Notes: a model not told the origin generated them from the sequence alone. Shown: positions 17,360 through 27,616, numbered from the stretch's first letter. The stretch is DNA of 28,686 bases from Seminavis robusta (GCA_903772945.1 CAICTM010001464.1:1-28686); one strand, 5' to 3'. Made by a program: numbers and translations.

Positions 17360-18151
17360 TTGTCATTGCTACAGCTAGTAGGAGGAGACATGTATGACAA
17401 CGGTGTTCTAGCTGATGACAAAGAGATGACCTTGACTGATGGTGACAACACAGAAGAGACCGACGTCTCAGCTGACGGTAGGAAGATGACCAATTGGAGG
17501 GACAAGAATTGGATCAAAATGTATAAGCAGTTGGAACAGTTTCATCGTCAGTTTGGACATTGCTTTGTCCCTGACCTGATAGGCCACCCTACAAACGATT
17601 GTATGGATGGCTCTAGCTAGAGGCAGAGGAAAGACAAAGAAAGACAAGGAAAGCCTCATAGACTGGAGACATGAACTATTAAACCGATTGGGTTTTCATG
17701 AAATGAAGGAGCAGACGGCAATCCACAAGAAGGAGATGATTCAAAGTTTCAAGTCAATCTCAAAGCATATGCAGAGGAGGAATCCAAGAATGCGACCACT
17801 CGTGTTCAGAGTAAGAAACTTTTTGACTTGGGCTGAGGTCCTTCGGCGGTTGGATAAAGACAAGAAGCTTGATCCAGAGCGAAGGCAATTACTGGAGGCC
17901 ATCAACTTCCCGATTCCAAACAAGTTGGAGACCAGCCAAAGCAGATATCAATCAAGAATTTGGTCATGTGGATGAACAAATTTGAAGTCCTAAGCAGTCG
18001 TATGAAATTCATGGTCATTGTAAGATTCCAACGAAGCATCTGTGCTTGGTGGTGGGATTCTTGAGCAAAGGAAAATGAAGAAGAGAGGAAGAATCACAGA
18101 ATGCAAAGAGACGTTGCTGAATATCATTCATTATGTTTGGTACTAGATTCT
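17360..18151 (+). pseudogene. Helicase-associated (HA) domain protein remnant
   Basis: Two decayed HA repeats (PF03457 type) are visible. The first has NWIKMYKQLEQFHRQFGHCF (about 17508-17570), then in another frame WMALARGRGKTKKDKES and DWRHELLNRLGFHE (to about 17705). The second, after a linker with FLTWAEVLRRLDKDKKLDPE, has SYEIHGHCKIPTK (about 18000-18040). It ends in EQRKMKKRGRITECKETLLN followed by YVW (about 18064-18148). Stops and frame changes occur between blocks, so the gene is dead. HA-domain genes are numerous in diatoms; their function is poorly known. It starts directly beside the TIR element. Confidence 0.7.
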
Positions 18152-18303
18152 ATGGATCAGAGGCAAAATTGCCATCAAGATAACAGTTAATGTGTTGCTT
18201 TTTGAAACGGACAGCTAAAGCTTACTATACCGATAGGCTTAGAAGTGCTAATGATGCGATCAATAGGATTTCGCACGGTAACGATCAAGTAGGTTGTCAC
18301 TCT

Positions 18304-18797
18304 GCACCTCGAGGTAAAAATCCCATTTGATTGAAAAGGAGTAAAATTGACAGTTTCAGAACTGGCATTATGGCTTTCCAAGGAGAATCGTCTGATAATC
18401 GTCTGAAAGAAACTATCCATTGCTTCAGACGATTTTAGATATGTGTCAGACACTTGTCAGACAATCGCTAAATCCTACTTCAGACGATCGCTAAATCCTT
18501 AAGACGATCGCTGGTTCTCTTAGTCATAAACGGTACTGAGCACTCATAGTGCAGTCATCTGTCTGACATAATCGTCTGAAGCATTGAAATCGTCTGAAGG
18601 CTTTCAGCGATTGTCTGACAAGGCTTCAGACGATTTCAATGCTTCAGACGATTGTAAGACAATCGCTAAAAGCCATCAGACGATTATTGTAATCCTTATG
18701 ACTGTCTGATATGACTTAAGACTCATGAAATGGAAATCTCCAAAACTATGTTTTTACATAAATAGAGCACCAATTGGAGGCCTTTACCTCGAGGTGC
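18304..18797. repeat. CAGACGAT palindromic repeat cluster, possible MITE
   Basis: GCACCTCGAGGTAAA (18304-18318) is exactly inverted at 18783-18797. Between them are about a dozen copies of CAGACGAT/ATCGTCTG. A perfect 30-bp inverted repeat lies at 18570-18599 and 18624-18653 with a 24-nt loop. CGCTAAATCC follows several copies. No coding capacity and no clear target duplication, so the ends of the unit are tentative. Confidence 0.7.
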
Positions 18798-19302
18798 TGG
18801 GAAAGAGTGTATCATGGTAGGCCCAGATGTGGTAAACAGCTTGAATGAGTTTTCCTGTGAGAGGAACGGTTCGTTGACCGCAGCGTCTATGCGAGGCAAA
18901 GTCGAGCACCGCAACAACACCAGATCAGAACGAAGAGAGAATCGAATCAGGTAGAGCTGCAGCGGGTGAAAAGACACCCATCAACGGCATGGCGCATTAG
19001 CCAGGAACACCTTGACGCAGAAACTTATTCTAAAGCAATGTTTGTTTGTGTTTGCGTTATCTACATTTCCCTAGTAGCAGCTCGAATTCACGTTTACGAC
19101 CACATGTATAACATATAGCGCCAAAGTCTCAAACATGACAATGCTGGACAGTTGGCATTTCACGGAAGGATGTCAACCCGATGATGCATCATGCAGGCGG
19201 GGACAAAGCAGTCGCTCCACTGAGCGACGCATTTCAACTTCAACAAGGTTTTTGAGGACAGACAGCACATCAGTTTTTGTGTGCCTTTTCATAGGGCAGC
19301 GA

Positions 19303-21057
19303 TTATGTAGAAGACGAACCAGGTGGTGCACCCCGAGGGTCTTGTCCTCGTGGAGACGTTCCCATGGGCGGCATACCGTAGTCGGGAGGCGGCATTGGGG
19401 GGTATTGCCCTGGACCATCCATCGGAGCCCCATCTTTGGCCGGAGATCCGTCTTTGTTGGGCGAGCCGTCTCCTGGTGGTCCTCCAGGACGCGCCGCAGC
19501 ATGCGCAGAAGGTGGCGACGATCCGTGGGCTCCGTGAGGAGGCGCAGCATGTCGTGGAGGAGGTGGATAGTGTGGATGGTAGTAAGGATGTGGAGGTGGC
19601 ATGTGAGAAGGATGTTGAGAAGGATGAGGTGGGTACATATAGGGAGGTGGCGGACCGCCGGTGTCCGGTGCACTGCCAGGGGGGTGTTGTGGTTGTGGCG
19701 GATATGGAGGAGGGTAACCGCTTCCCTGCGGATACGTGTGATGGTGCGGATAAGCGGGAGGAGGCGGGGCATGATGAGGCGCCGTTGTGGCCTGATTGTA
19801 CGGCCCGGATGGCCAATGTGTCGTCGTTGGCGGCTGTTGGGTCGGAAGAGTCCCCATGGATTGCATCATTTGAACCTGCTGCAGTGCAGCTTGGATCAGT
19901 TTCTGAAAGAATCAAGTCGGTGGAACAAATACGCATATGAGATGAAAATAAAACAGAAACCAATAATGGAGCTTCCTCAGCGTATGAAATAACTCACATC
20001 TTTTCCGTGCTGTTGGAATTTTCGTTGGATGGTCGAGTACCAATGATTCTTGACATCATTATCGGAACGACCAGGAAGTTGCTTGGAGATGTTGGCCCAT
20101 CGGTTGCCGTGATGTTCATGCATGGCAATCAGAATGGCTTCTTCGTCATCCGTCCATTCTCCCTTTTTCAGTTCAGGGTCTAGGTGATTGACAAAGCGTT
20201 CTCGGCACTGCTTGCCCTGACGTCCCGGAAGATGGGCAGCAATCTTCGCCCATTTCCTACCATAAAGCTGTCGTTTTTCTCTAAGGACATTGTCTTCTTC
20301 AGCTGTCCACGACCCCTTGCCTTTGATGACGGGAGGATTCGTCAGAGTTTGCCATTTTGTGAGGCAGTCAATGGCATTGTGATCATGAAAGTTAGCCGCG
20401 ACCTCATTCCAACGGGGGGCAGCTGGATCAAAAGATGACAAAAGATGGTGAGTTAATCATATTTGGCCAGTCGGACTCAACTTCCATAATTGAACTAAAC
20501 TTACTGTCTTTGTACTGTTCCACTAGCTTTTTCAGGAGTTCAATCTCTTCACTAGTCCATCTAGATGAAGGATCGGTGTCCTTTCTGGGTTTCTTGGCAG
20601 GAGGTGGCAGCATTTCTGCATTGTCAAGCGCCTCTTCCCCAGACGCTGATGAAAGCGGAGGTGGTGGTGGTGGCGGCGGCGGTGGTGGCGCCGCTGCTGC
20701 CGCCACAGGTACTAATGGTATTGTTGGTATTGTTGGTACCGATTGAGGTTCTGGAGCCCCCTTGGCTTGGCCCTTTTTGTTCAAAGACATGTACCTTTTC
20801 AAGCATTGCACAGGCGTCTTGTTTGGAATTGACTTTGCAATCTCGTCCCAATCTTCCTCTTCATCCCCATTCCCTTCTGCTTCTCGATCCTGCTGATCTT
20901 CGATCACAGCCTTTAGCAGAGCGTCGTCTTCAGATGCCGTCCAGGCACTTTTCTTCTTGCCTGCTGGCTCCGTTGCCCTAAGTTTTTCATTTCCTTCTTC
21001 CTCTTTGATTGTTGTTTCTCCTTCTGCCTTTTCTTCGGGTTTCCGCTTTGGAGGCAT
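19303..21057 (-). CDS. Multi-repeat MYB protein (3R-MYB type plus extra SANT), 3 exons
   Basis: Exons 21057-20505, 20422-19998 and 19902-19303 are joined by two GT-AG introns (82 and 95 nt) that keep frame, giving 525 aa. ATG at 21057. An acidic/basic N-terminus precedes a SANT-like repeat (AWTASEDDALLKAV, ~38-93). A poly-Ala/Pro run (~119-134) follows, then three MYB repeats. R1 begins SRWTSEEIELLKKL. R2 has WTAEEDNVLREKRQLYGRKW and GKQCRERFVNHL. R3 has GEWTDDEEAILIAMHEHHGN, then RSDNDVKNHWYSTIQRK. The last ~200 residues are Pro/His/Gly-rich and low complexity. R1R2R3 MYBs bind DNA and often control cell-cycle genes; that role is inferred. The N-terminal SANT is additional. Confidence 0.9.
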
Positions 21058-22568
21058 CTTCAGAAACGGTGTCTACTAGCTAGACCAAATTTGCCAGCTC
21101 TGTGGCCTCGTGCTTTCCACGCCAAAGTATTCTCACGAGAGGTTGATCCACAAAGCCGCCGAATCAAATAAATTGCCCCCGTGTCATGCCCACAGTTTCC
21201 TGTTTTGCTACAGCACCAACAACACAACACCTAAATATAGATCTGAAATGGAATGGGTGGCCACCACCTCTATCTTTTCCTAGTAGCCAGCCAAGACAAC
21301 AACAAGAAGCTTTAGTCAGCGTCGTGTGGTACCGTGGCTGTAGGGATTGGTCGATAAGCTGTTGCGGAGGAATTTCCAAATTCTATTCGACTCGTTCGAC
21401 TCAATTCTGGCGAGCATGCTTGCGTTGGAAAACAGTTACGGCTCCCGTTAGAGCCTGGTAGGCAACGGCGAAGCCCGCAACGGTGACGCGTCGTATTTGC
21501 TCGACGAAGCAAGTCGACAATCAAACCACCATGCAGCTAGAGCTATTCAATGGCTCCAACAGATAGGTCTTTCGGCGGGTCGCGGTGCTCCGCCGAAAAA
21601 CATTGCTGTTACATGAAATCGGTTGGCTAGATTCTAATTGAAGACATCTTGGTCCTTCGTCGAGGCATTGGAGAAGCTCGAACATCCCAAAACTGCTTCG
21701 TCACATCTCACAACCTTGGAGTTCACGAATTAGGCGAGTTTGCTTCAAGACAAATCTTTCTAGCTACTAGCTAGTACAGTACCAGCGATGTGTCGTTCAT
21801 TGAAGCTGCTCCTTTTCGCTGTTTGGAATGATGGCTGTGGTGCTTCAGTACGGTCGTGGTGTTGCGAACTTCACGAGAGTCAAGGATTGTAGCTAGACAA
21901 TAAAGCTGGGCAACACTAGCAAAGTTGATGCGTGGCTGTCTCACCTTCATGCAGTACCGAGAGAAGCAATAACGAGATCCAGGACAGCACTCTGTTTTGG
22001 GTTGCATCCAGGCATGAGATGAACGCAACCAGACCTCTTCCGCTGATAGATCCGCATCGGTACTGCGCGCACTGCGAATGCCGCCAACTGTAAGGCGACC
22101 TGCAATGAACGAAGGCGTCGGTACTCTTCCTGGGTTTTAGGCCATGCCTACTAGCTAGATAGATATTGGATTTTAGATGGTGGAGGTGGAGCAAAACAAA
22201 TCTTCCAAACTCCATTTCTTTGGAGTTGCAACCAAAGGGTAGCCGGCCAGGGTACTACCAGTACCGGTAGCAAACGGTAGGTTCAGCACGGATGAAATTC
22301 TCCTTTGTCGATTGTGCCCCCCAGGAACTTTCTTTTGGGTTGAAAGATTTAACCCGTATCTTCACCTTCTGCAGTGAAGCGAATGCCGTAGAACTTGCTG
22401 GCCACTTTTTGACAAACCTGGAATAAAGGTTGCTTGGAAGCGAACGCATGCATCCATCTTGCAGACCAGTCCAGTCAAGCCAGACCCAGGTTTCACAAAT
22501 AATGCAGGGCCAGCAGACACACCATCGGTAACGATCCAACTCATCTCATTTCCTTGAAATAATCCACC
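21058..22568. other. Intergenic region with no confident gene
   Basis: These 1.5 kb upstream of the MYB gene hold several ORFs of 60-100 codons on both strands, none with a recognisable domain. The recurrent motif appears near 21073 (CTAGCTAG, about 15 nt before the MYB ATG), 21766-21785, 22149 and 22256-22269. A 44-codon plus-strand ORF (22292-22426, MKFSFVDCAPQELSFGLKDL...) reads like protein but cannot be assigned. Confidence 0.5.
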
Positions 22569-22727
22569 ATGTCATACTCATCTCGATACCAATACCAAAC
22601 GCCCGGGCAGCAGCTGAAGAAAGGCCCGTCAGTCTCGGTCGAACAGGTTTTGTTTGGAGGTGCGACGCTGCTCCTTGCATGTTTTGCCGTTTGCCTGACA
22701 TGGTCAAACTACAAGCTGATCTTCTGA
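22569..22727 (+). CDS. 52-residue single-pass membrane protein, unknown
   Basis: ATG at 22569 sits in a strong context (TCCACCATGTC) and the frame runs 52 codons to TGA at 22725-22727. The N-terminus is polar and Tyr/Gln-rich (MSYSSRYQYQTPGQQLKKGP). Then comes a hydrophobic segment (VLFGGATLLLACFAVCLTW, ~29-47) and a short polar tail (SNYKLIF). The layout, a basic residue pair before one apolar helix, suits a small organelle or ER membrane protein such as a complex subunit. No family was recognised. It is isolated on the plus strand between two minus-strand genes, and an upstream exon is not excluded. Confidence 0.55.
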   Translation: MSYSSRYQYQTPGQQLKKGPSVSVEQVLFGGATLLLACFAVCLTWSNYKLIF

Positions 22728-23127
22728 GCACTGTCTGATGCTATTATCCAAGGCATGGGAATGATACATCATCCCGCAGAGAAACTCGCAGGATGTTATT
22801 TGGCAGATATCAAGAGTTTCAACGTTCAAAGTCGATTGATGTGATGTAACGATTCTACAACAACATACCGCCACCATTCACACCGCTACCAAAAGCGATG
22901 CACCACATAGATGCGCAGCATTCTAGAATAAACAAATGAAAAGATTTCGATTTGGAAACCTGGACTACAAATTAGAACCCCAACTGCTTCTACTAGTACC
23001 GTACCCCTGCTGGCAGCAACAGAAAGCTGCGTCTTCACATGATGCACCAATCCAAACCAGCAGGAGTGCCCCTAGCTGCCAATCTAAAAGCCCTGTGGGT
23101 GTTCCCGGGCACCCCCAGCCCGATTCG
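22728..23127. other. Intergenic region
   Basis: These 400 bp lie between the small plus-strand ORF and the hybrid-kinase stop, and hold both 3' flanks. No gene or repeat was seen beyond a short palindrome (GGGTGTTCCCGGGCACCC, 23097-23114). Confidence 0.5.
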
Positions 23128-25646
23128 TTATTGTGGTCCAGTGTGAGTTGCCTGTTGAAAGTGATTTTGTTTGAAGTGATGCAGTTTGGCTTTGAGAGCC
23201 TTCATCGGAATCGGCTTTGGCAGCCAATCGTTGAATCCAAATTCTCTGAAATCTGATCGTGCGACACTGGCAGTAAGTCCATAGATTGGTAGATTGTTGT
23301 ACCCCATACTTCGCAGTCGCCTTGTTGCTTCTAAACCATCCATCACAGGCATCTGCAAAAGTTTCATTCAAGACAAAAAGTCGCTGAGGCACGGGGACAT
23401 CAATCGTTTCACTTTTTGGCTCAACCCATGCTACATACCTGAATGTCCATTAGAACCAAGTGATATTCAGTCTTTTCGATCATGTCAATTGCCTCTTTGC
23501 CATTTTCTGCCAAAGCGCATGCGTGGCCCATCCGCTTCAGCATGGTGACCATGAGCTTTTGGTTCACCTTGTTGTCTTCGACTACAAGCACTTGCAGTTG
23601 ATTTCCCAGTTCCTCCGTAATGTCACTTTCACTTGATTCAACTGGATCCTTTTCGGTGGGAACAACGGCTGGTAGTGTGAACCAAAATTGGGACCCCTTT
23701 CCCACGGTGCTGTCTACCCCGATGGACCCGCCCATGTTTTGCGTGAGCAATTGACAAATGCTGAGGCCAAGTCCCGTACCTCCAAAGTTGCGCGCCACGG
23801 AAACGTCTGCTTGTTGGTATTTTCGGAAAATGACGTCGCGATGCTCCTGCGAAATCCCCATTCCAGTATCTTCCACCACAAACTTGACCATTGGACGAAA
23901 TCTCGGTTTGCTTTTGTGTCGTCGGATGGGTACTTTGTCGCTTTTGTTGCTGTTGTTGTTGGTTTGATTCTCCTTGCTGCCCTTGCTAGTGATAGTCACC
24001 TTCTCTTCAACCGTCATGGCCTTCACGCTGATCCCTCCCTTTTTGGTGAATTTGGCAGCATTGCTCAGCAAATTGAGGAGTATTTGTCGCAATCGGTTGG
24101 GATCTCCCATGAGCTTGAAGGGGATATCCTTGTTCCATTCCAGTTTGAGATACAGGTCCTTTTCTTCGCATGACTGTCGTACAGCTTCCATGGAACCTTC
24201 CACTACGGATCTTACTTCGTGGGGTATGCATTCCAGTTTCATTTTGCCAGCTTCCAACTTACTATAGTCGAGCACATCACTAATCACAGTCATGAGTCCC
24301 TGCGCTGAGGATTGTAGCAATTTGACAAATGATTTCTGTTCCGTGTTGAGGGATGTTTGATCCAGGAGATCGATAAAGCCAGTGACCTGGTGCAGCGGTG
24401 TTCTACAAAGTGGTGACAGGGGGGGAAGGGGGCATCCGTCAGGTTAGCGTGTGTGGAAGTCAAGGACATACTTTTGTTGACTGGTATTCCTTCCTGCGAC
24501 GTACCTGATTTCATGCGCCATGATTGCCAGAAACTCGGACTTTTGTTCTCTGGCTCGTTTTTCTTTTCGTGCATTGACGGCATCGGTCTTGTCTCTGGCA
24601 TTGTATAGAATGACACTTTCTCCTGTGACTGGGTCTTTGACCTTGCGTACCTGAATGGCGGACCACCGGGGTCCCTTTTTGGTGTTGAGCATGGCTTCCA
24701 TGTCACATTGTTCCGTGGACGTTTGAATTTGTTGCAAGAGTTGTTTCCCAATGTTGGGGTCAACGAATCGATTGAGTAAATTTCCGGCCATTTTCTTTGC
24801 AGCGGCGTTCGCGGTGGATCCACTGCTGCTGGTTGTAGTGGATGTGGTGGATCGATTGTCGTCGTCGATTTCCGTAGCGGAACCGTCAATGGTATCGGTC
24901 ATGTCATCCTCCTTGCTTTCTTGGTCTCCTCCTCCTGGTGGATTATTGTTATTACTATTGTTGTTCGAAGAGTGTTTCCAGAGCACAGCTTCTGGATTCT
25001 GGAACATGACTTTTCCTTCCATATCGAATTGACAAACCGCCATGGGCAAGTGTCGTAACATTTCCATGGATCGCAGTGATTCATTGACCAATTCTTCCTT
25101 CACCAAGGGAATGCCTTCACAGAGGAGGCTCTTGTGATCGTCGTCCTGTGACAATCGCACGCCACTGACATTCATGTGTACCGTGACGGCCTTGCCTTTG
25201 GGATACATGGTCCATTGTTCGGTCATGTTGAGACCGAGATCGCATTGGACGAGAAAGTCTTCCATGCGTTTGGCGGCGGCACCGGAAATGTCGTTGAAAT
25301 CTCGATTCTGTAGTTCCTCCAAGGAACTGGCATTCCACATTTCCAAGCCCGCTTCATTGGCCCATCGCATGCGACGATCACAAAAGTCAAATATCCAAAT
25401 GGGATGGACCAGGACGTTGAGTACTTCGAGTTGTTCGGGCGTGTAGACGCGTTCGGGGTCGTACGCTTGTGGAGGCGTTTCGGACTTTTCTTCTTCTTCG
25501 TCTTCTTCTCGAGGTGGAGGAGTGCTGTCCACTTGCTGTTGTTGTTGTTGTTGTTCTTGCGGTTGTTGATTGCTCATGATGATGTTGCTGTTGCTGCTTG
25601 TATTACTACGAAGACGAGATGGTTCACTGTCGATCACTGCAGTCAT
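23128..25646 (-). CDS. Hybrid histidine kinase: PAS-PAS-HisKA-HATPase-REC, 3 exons
   Basis: Exons 25646-24505, 24402-23439 and 23352-23128 are joined by GT-AG introns of 102 and 86 nt, giving 776 aa. ATG at 25646; a second Met at residue 24 is possible. A Gln/Glu-rich N-terminus leads to a PAS domain (VHPIWIFDFCDRRMRWANEA, ~80-100). A second PAS-like domain (HLPMAVCQFDMEGKVMFQNP) is split by an Asn/Ser/Asp-rich insert. HisKA has the H box MAHEIR|TPLHQ with His378. The ATPase has the N box (LLNLLSNAAKF, ~489-499), DTGMGIS (~559-565) and GGTGLGLSI (~588-596). The receiver has VVEDN (~654-658), phosphoacceptor Asp700 in LVLMDIQ, then MPVMDGLEATRRL and LPKPI. No membrane helix, so a cytosolic sensor-relay kinase is likely. 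Its signal is unknown. Confidence 0.93.
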
Positions 25647-26690
25647 CAGGTAGGTGGACTTTGGTGGTGGGGATTTGGTGGTCGGTATCAGGCCTTGGTC
25701 AAGTCGAGGTCTTGGATTGAATATGATGCGATGGCTGGGCTAAAGTGGATTGCTAGCTTCAGACAAACCAACAGCTCAACAAAAGTTCGGCTCTATATGA
25801 TCACAAGGTAACCAAAGCTTCTTCGTTGACGAAGGAAAAACACCTGTGTCACTGGATCTGTTGTATAGTTACTTGTTGTGGAATCTCTTTGAATGAGGTA
25901 AGGTACGAAGGACTTGTAATGCTTGATCTAGTTTTGAATTGAATTGAATTGAAAATTGAATGGCTAATTGCTGGAAGGAAATGATGAGGAGTGAGGAGGT
26001 GGCTCGATCTGTTCGCTTTGTTGGGGAAGAAGTGCACATGACAGCTACATGACATTGTTTGCATGGGAAATGCTGGGCGGAGTCGAGTCGGTGAGGGCTG
26101 TTTCTCCTGTTTCTGTCCCTGCCACCTTTTAAATTGGGTGCCACGGTAAACAGAAGAACTTAATAGAACACTGTTTCGCAGGCTTTGTGACCATAGAAGC
26201 CTTCTGAGGTCCTTCCTTTTAAAAATCTTCGATTGCCGAACGCCGAACCAATGAAAAGTGATTATGCCATTTAACACCTTGATACCTCGGAGAAATCGGA
26301 CTTACTTGGAGAGCCCCTGCAGTCACTGTTGAAAGTTTGAGTTGTAGCAAGGCCATGGAACTGTTAAATGTATTGGTGCTCTTTGTGGTGAGAAAGACTC
26401 CACTGACTCAGAAAATAAATAAGCGGAAGCATCGTGCATTCTCATTCGATCTGGTCTGGCCTTATACAATGTCATGTAAGTCACATGCTTTTTTAGGGGT
26501 ATTTAAGCTTCCGAAGGGGTAATATTATTTATTGGGAAAGCGCTCCGAGTCGTAAGTGATGGCTGTCACTCGACTCGACTCAGTCCAGTACAGTGTAGCA
26601 GTCCTGTACATGGAGTACTCAGCTCAGTACCGGTACTAGCTAGTAGTGAACGGCCCTCCTGTGTCGAAATGTCGAAATTGCTATCAAAAT
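25647..26690. other. Intergenic region upstream of the hybrid kinase
   Basis: Just over 1 kb containing the kinase promoter and 5' leader. A TTGAA/GAATT microsatellite lies near 25935-25965. The recurrent motif is at 26584-26648 (CAGTACCGGTACTAGCTAG). ORFs here lack domains. The last 8 bp (26683-26690) are one copy of the target duplication of the element that follows. Confidence 0.5.
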
Positions 26691-26700
26691 CAGGGTTGCT

Positions 26701-27097
26701 GGACCGTCCGACGGACTTCTCTCAGGCTTTAAAACCTGCCACGACTGACTCAAAATCCTGGTTCTCGTTAAGCGGATGTAAGAGGATGTGAAGATTTAAG
26801 AGGATGTTTAAGAGAATGTTGAGTGTTTAAGAGGATGTTGTTAAGAGGATGTTTATTTAAGAGGATGTTCATTCGTGATAAGAGGAAGTTCTATGGCGTT
26901 TCAATGAAGGCTTAAGAGGATGTTTCGAAGCTTTAAGAGGATGTTGTTAAGAGGATGTATATTTAAGAGGATGTTTAAGAGGAAGTTGAAGATTTAAGAG
27001 GATGTTAAGAGGATGTTAAGAGGATGTTTAAGAGGATGTTGTCAGTCGTGGCAATTTCAATGTTTTTAAATCCTTATCGAAAACCGTCGGACGGTCC
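26701..27097. repeat. Inner TIR unit with TTAAGAGGATGTT array
   Basis: GGACCGTCCGACGG (26701-26714) is exactly inverted at 27084-27097. An inner pair, CCACGACTGAC and GTCAGTCGTGG, lies near 26739 and 27041. Between these, TTAAGAGGATGTT and close variants recur about 16 times at irregular spacing (26785-27040). Confidence 0.88.
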
Positions 27098-27604
27098 TGG
27101 TTCAACTAATTTTGGATACGAACTCTGTTCATGACAAAAGTTCGGGTAACGTAATGCTCATGAACTGAACCAGTTCGTGAATATGCCAATTTTGAGCAGC
27201 CTCGTGAACCAATTCATGAACCCATTCGTGAACCAAAACCTAGGGTTATGGTTAGCAAATACAGGGTTATGGTTAGCAAATACAGGCTGTATGCTCGTAT
27301 TCAAGAACAAAACGCCGACACATTTTGTCACCAAACCTGGCACAAGTGTAGCTGGTGGATAGTTGGACTGAAGGTGGCTTTGCAAGTCAGGAAATTTTTG
27401 CTTACTAGACCTGTGTTGCCTCATTTATGGTGCAGAATTCTCATGAACCAATAATGTGGAAAAGTTCACCAAATTTTGTATTCTGATGAACTTTGAACCT
27501 AGTTCATGAGTGGCCCAAACCCCCCATGAACCACTTCATGAACGTGCGCTTCATGAACCGGTTCGTGAACCCTAATTGAACTATTTCATGAAATATTAAT
27601 TGAA
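27098..27604. repeat. TTCATGAAC-rich segment
   Basis: About a dozen TTCATGAAC/GTTCGTGAA-type palindromic words are spread over 27120-27600. The segment starts TGGTTCAACTAAT and ends with a near complement (ATTAATTGAACCA), so it is itself loosely inverted-repeat bounded. A 21-bp direct repeat (AGGGTTATGGTTAGCAAATA...) sits at 27242-27262 and 27263-27283. Confidence 0.8.
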
Positions 27605-27616
27605 CCAGCAACCCTG

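Larger units (their letters stand above)
26691..27616. mobile_element. hAT-like non-autonomous element, 926 bp, compound
   Basis: The ends are CAGGGTTGCTGG (26691-26702) and its exact complement CCAGCAACCCTG (27605-27616). They are flanked by ATCAAAAT (26683-26690) and ATCGAAAT (27617-27624), a 7/8 match. CAGGG-type termini with 8-bp duplications are typical of hAT transposons. There is no transposase. The interior consists of two different halves: a TIR-bounded tandem array and a GTTCATGAAC-rich segment. Confidence 0.72.

Noticed and set aside
19135..19992. 285-codon Arg/Trp-rich plus-strand ORF
   Set aside because: It is the antisense shadow of the Pro/His/Gly-rich third exon of the MYB gene.
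21186..21461. 91-codon plus-strand ORF upstream of the MYB gene
   Set aside because: It starts with ATG but has no domain, no compositional support and overlaps the likely MYB promoter.
21460..21612. Sel1-like peptide (DEASRQSNHHAARAIQWLQQ) in a plus frame near 21500
   Set aside because: Too short, without a start codon or a second repeat; resemblance is only compositional.
22362..22544. 60-codon minus-strand ORF divergent from the 52-residue ORF
   Set aside because: It has an ATG but no domain or membrane segment, and it overlaps another plausible plus-strand ORF; not supported.
25849..26277. 142-codon minus-strand ORF upstream of the hybrid kinase
   Set aside because: Low-complexity Ser/Ile/Phe-rich translation of an AT-rich leader with a GAATT microsatellite; no domain.
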